Positions 14,317 through 15,768 of a stretch of DNA of 15,768 nucleotides are shown one piece after another. The translations under genes and the position numbers were made by a program. Positions within the stretch are counted from its first letter, which is position 1. Each line of letters opens with the position of its first letter. Under the pieces are notes generated by a model. It ran no database searches, was not told the origin of the DNA, and saw only the letters and a program-made list of their open reading frames with translations. Source of the DNA: Cryomorphaceae bacterium (GTDB lineage Bacteria; Bacteroidota; Bacteroidia; Flavobacteriales; Schleiferiaceae); contig DNWN01000109.1 of NCBI GenBank assembly GCA_003507115.1, forward strand, positions 1 to 15,768. Direction: 5' to 3'.

Positions 14317-15651
14317 ATGAAAAAGATTTTGATTGCCAACCGCGGCGAGATTGCCATGCGCATTATTCGCACCTGTCGAGAAATGGGCATCAAAACCGTG
14401 GCGGTCTATTCAGAAGCGGATCGCGAAAGCTTGCACGTTCGGTTTGCGGACGAAGCGGTGTGTATCGGACCCGCGGCTTCAAAGGACAGTTACCTCAATA
14501 TTCCGGCCATCATCTCAGCGGCCGAAATCACGAATGCCGACGGCATCCACCCTGGATTTGGATTCTTGTCCGAAAACGCCAAGTTTTCACGCATCTGTGC
14601 GGAGCACGGGATCAAGTTCATCGGGGCTACCCCCGACCAAATCAACAAAATGGGGGACAAGGCCACGGCCAAGGAGACCATGAAGGCTGCCGGCGTACCC
14701 TGCGTACCGGGTTCGGAAGGCCTGTTGGAAGATTTGGCCCACGCGAAGAAAACCGCCAAAGAAATTGGTTACCCCGTCATGATGAAGGCTACGGCTGGAG
14801 GCGGCGGTAAGGGCATGCGTGCCATTTGGAAGGAAGATGAGCTCGAAAAAGCGTGGGAGTCTGCCCGTCAGGAAGCTGCGGCTGCCTTCGGCAACGATGG
14901 CATGTACATGGAGAAGCTCATTGAAGAGCCGCGCCACATCGAAATTCAGGTGATTGGCGACCAAAGCGGCAAAGCATGCCACCTCAGCGAGCGTGACTGT
15001 TCTATTCAGCGCCGCCACCAGAAACTCACGGAAGAGACCCCATCGCCCTTCATGACCCCGGAACTTCGGAAAGCCATGGGGGAAGCCGCCATCAAAGCGG
15101 CTGAGTATATCGCCTACGAAGGGGCGGGTACAGTCGAATTCCTCGTGGACAAGCACCGCAACTTCTACTTCATGGAGATGAACACCCGAATTCAGGTGGA
15201 GCACCCCATTACGGAAGAGGTCACGGACTACGATTTAATTCGCGAGCAGATCAAGATTGCCACGGGTACCCTGATCTCTGGCCGAAACCACGAGCCCAAG
15301 CAGCACGCCATTGAGTGCCGTATCAATGCAGAAGATCCCTACGCAAATTTCCGTCCGAGCCCCGGTAAGATTACCGCATTCCACGCTCCCGGAGGCCATG
15401 GTGTTCGCATCGATACCCACGTCTATGCCGGCTATACCATTCCGTCCCACTACGACAGCATGATTGCCAAGCTGATTGTAACCGGCCGCAATCGCCAGCA
15501 AGCGATCGAGCGGATGAAACGTGCCTTGGATGAGTTCATCATTGAAGGCATCAAGACGACCATTCCTTTCCACCGTCAACTGATGGATCACCCCGACTAT
15601 ATCGCAGGGAACTACACCACCAAGTTTATGGAGGATTTCGAAATGAAGTAA
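14317..15651 (+). CDS. accC: Biotin carboxylase of acetyl-CoA carboxylase
   Basis: A 444-residue biotin carboxylase that uses ATP and bicarbonate to carboxylate biotin on AccB. The N-terminal domain begins [20 protein letters not shown]. The ATP-grasp domain has [14 protein letters not shown] (about 155-168, K157), [14 protein letters not shown] (223-236), E274 in GTVEFLVD, and [16 protein letters not shown] (285-300) with E287, N289, R291 and E295. The C-terminal domain has ECRINAED and the closing [11 protein letters not shown]. It stops after the biotin carboxylase module, so it is a stand-alone AccC rather than a propionyl- or pyruvate-carboxylase fusion. It ends the plus-strand block before a bidirectional terminator. 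Confidence 0.97.
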   Translation: MKKILIANRGEIAMRIIRTCREMGIKTVAVYSEADRESLHVRFADEAVCIGPAASKDSYLNIPAIISAAEITNADGIHPGFGFLSENAKFSRICAEHGIKFIGATPDQINKMGDKATAKETMKAAGVPCVPGSEGLLEDLAHAKKTAKEIGYPVMMKATAGGGGKGMRAIWKEDELEKAWESARQEAAAAFGNDGMYMEKLIEEPRHIEIQVIGDQSGKACHLSERDCSIQRRHQKLTEETPSPFMTPELRKAMGEAAIKAAEYIAYEGAGTVEFLVDKHRNFYFMEMNTRIQVEHPITEEVTDYDLIREQIKIATGTLISGRNHEPKQHAIECRINAEDPYANFRPSPGKITAFHAPGGHGVRIDTHVYAGYTIPSHYDSMIAKLIVTGRNRQQAIERMKRALDEFIIEGIKTTIPFHRQLMDHPDYIAGNYTTKFMEDFEMK

Positions 15652-15672
15652 GACGGGTTTCCCCGAAAAAAG

Positions 15673-15702
15673 AAAACCGGCCCCTTAAAGGCCGGTTTTT
15701 TT
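15673..15702. terminator. Bidirectional intrinsic terminator after accC
   Basis: AAAACCGGCC (15673-15682) pairs perfectly with GGCCGGTTTT (15690-15699) around CCTTAAA. A seven-base T-run (15696-15702) follows on the plus strand. On the minus strand the stem is followed by TTTTCTTTTTT, so it can stop transcription from both sides. It fits a convergent gene to the right. Confidence 0.92.
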
Positions 15703-15738
15703 ATGGATCTATTTAGCGATGTCCGCTTGGGAGGGGGC

Positions 15739-15768
15739 CTACCCGCGTCCTCGACCGCCACCGCGGCC
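15739..15768 (-). CDS. Possible C-terminal end of a Gly/Arg-rich protein, partial
   Basis: Reading the minus strand from the window edge gives GRGGGRGRG and then TAG (15741-15739). RGG-type tails occur on DEAD-box helicases and small RNA-binding proteins. The bidirectional terminator just downstream supports a convergent gene. Only nine codons are visible and two other frames are also open, so this is tentative. Confidence 0.3.
   Translation of the reverse strand, partial: GRGGGRGRG

Noticed and set aside
1..15768. Mobile elements, CRISPR arrays, prophage or defence islands
   Set aside because: No transposase, integrase, regularly spaced repeats or phage genes were seen. Apart from the left edge and the blh unit, content is core metabolism.

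Overview
The window looks like a chromosomal segment of a marine-type member of the Bacteroidota, probably Flavobacteriia-like but not assignable further. Reasons: boxes matching the Bacteroidota promoter consensus (TAnnTTTG, once with a well-spaced TTG), almost no Shine-Dalgarno sequences, a Brp/Blh retinal-forming enzyme, and gene strings familiar in this phylum (yicC-gmk-nadD; pdxA-yceD-rpmF-accB-accC). Most genes are GC-rich. The first 1 kb is visibly more AT-rich (hand count 28/60 GC at 361-420 against 42/60 at 8461-8520).

Layout. (1) 1-1059: a non-coding left edge with nested inverted repeats, then an unrecognised four-helix membrane protein ending in a strong terminator. (2) 1062-4282, minus strand: a tightly packed unit reading metB-like PLP enzyme, KtrA-like potassium regulator, small lipoprotein and Blh beta-carotene dioxygenase; the last three genes overlap. 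(3) 4323-9892, plus strand: glutamyl-Q tRNA(Asp) synthetase, YicC endoribonuclease, guanylate kinase and NadD, each overlapping the next by ATGA, then a large AddB-like PD-(D/E)XK protein. (4) 9889-10497, minus strand: riboflavin synthase, overlapping tail-to-tail with the nuclease gene. (5) 10530-15651, plus strand: M17 aminopeptidase and pdxA (ATGA overlap), yceD-rpmF, a terminator, accB-accC and a second, bidirectional terminator. (6) 15739-15768: a possible Gly/Arg-rich C-terminal tail of a minus-strand gene running off the window.

Most of the content is core metabolism: riboflavin, NAD, PLP, GMP, biotin-dependent malonyl-CoA synthesis, sulfur amino acids, translation and RNA quality control, and recombination. 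The points worth a second look are: the blh gene riding at the end of a metB/ktrA operon with no rhodopsin beside it and a Thr where an iron-ligand His may be expected; the AddB-like nuclease that has no Cys in its nuclease domain, so no Fe-S cluster; a 17-base element, identical at 16 positions, fused to the start codons of metB and pepA; very compact divergent promoters that predict leaderless mRNAs; and a nested inverted-repeat structure at the left edge. I see no rRNA, tRNA, CRISPR, insertion sequence or phage gene, and no clear new multi-gene system.
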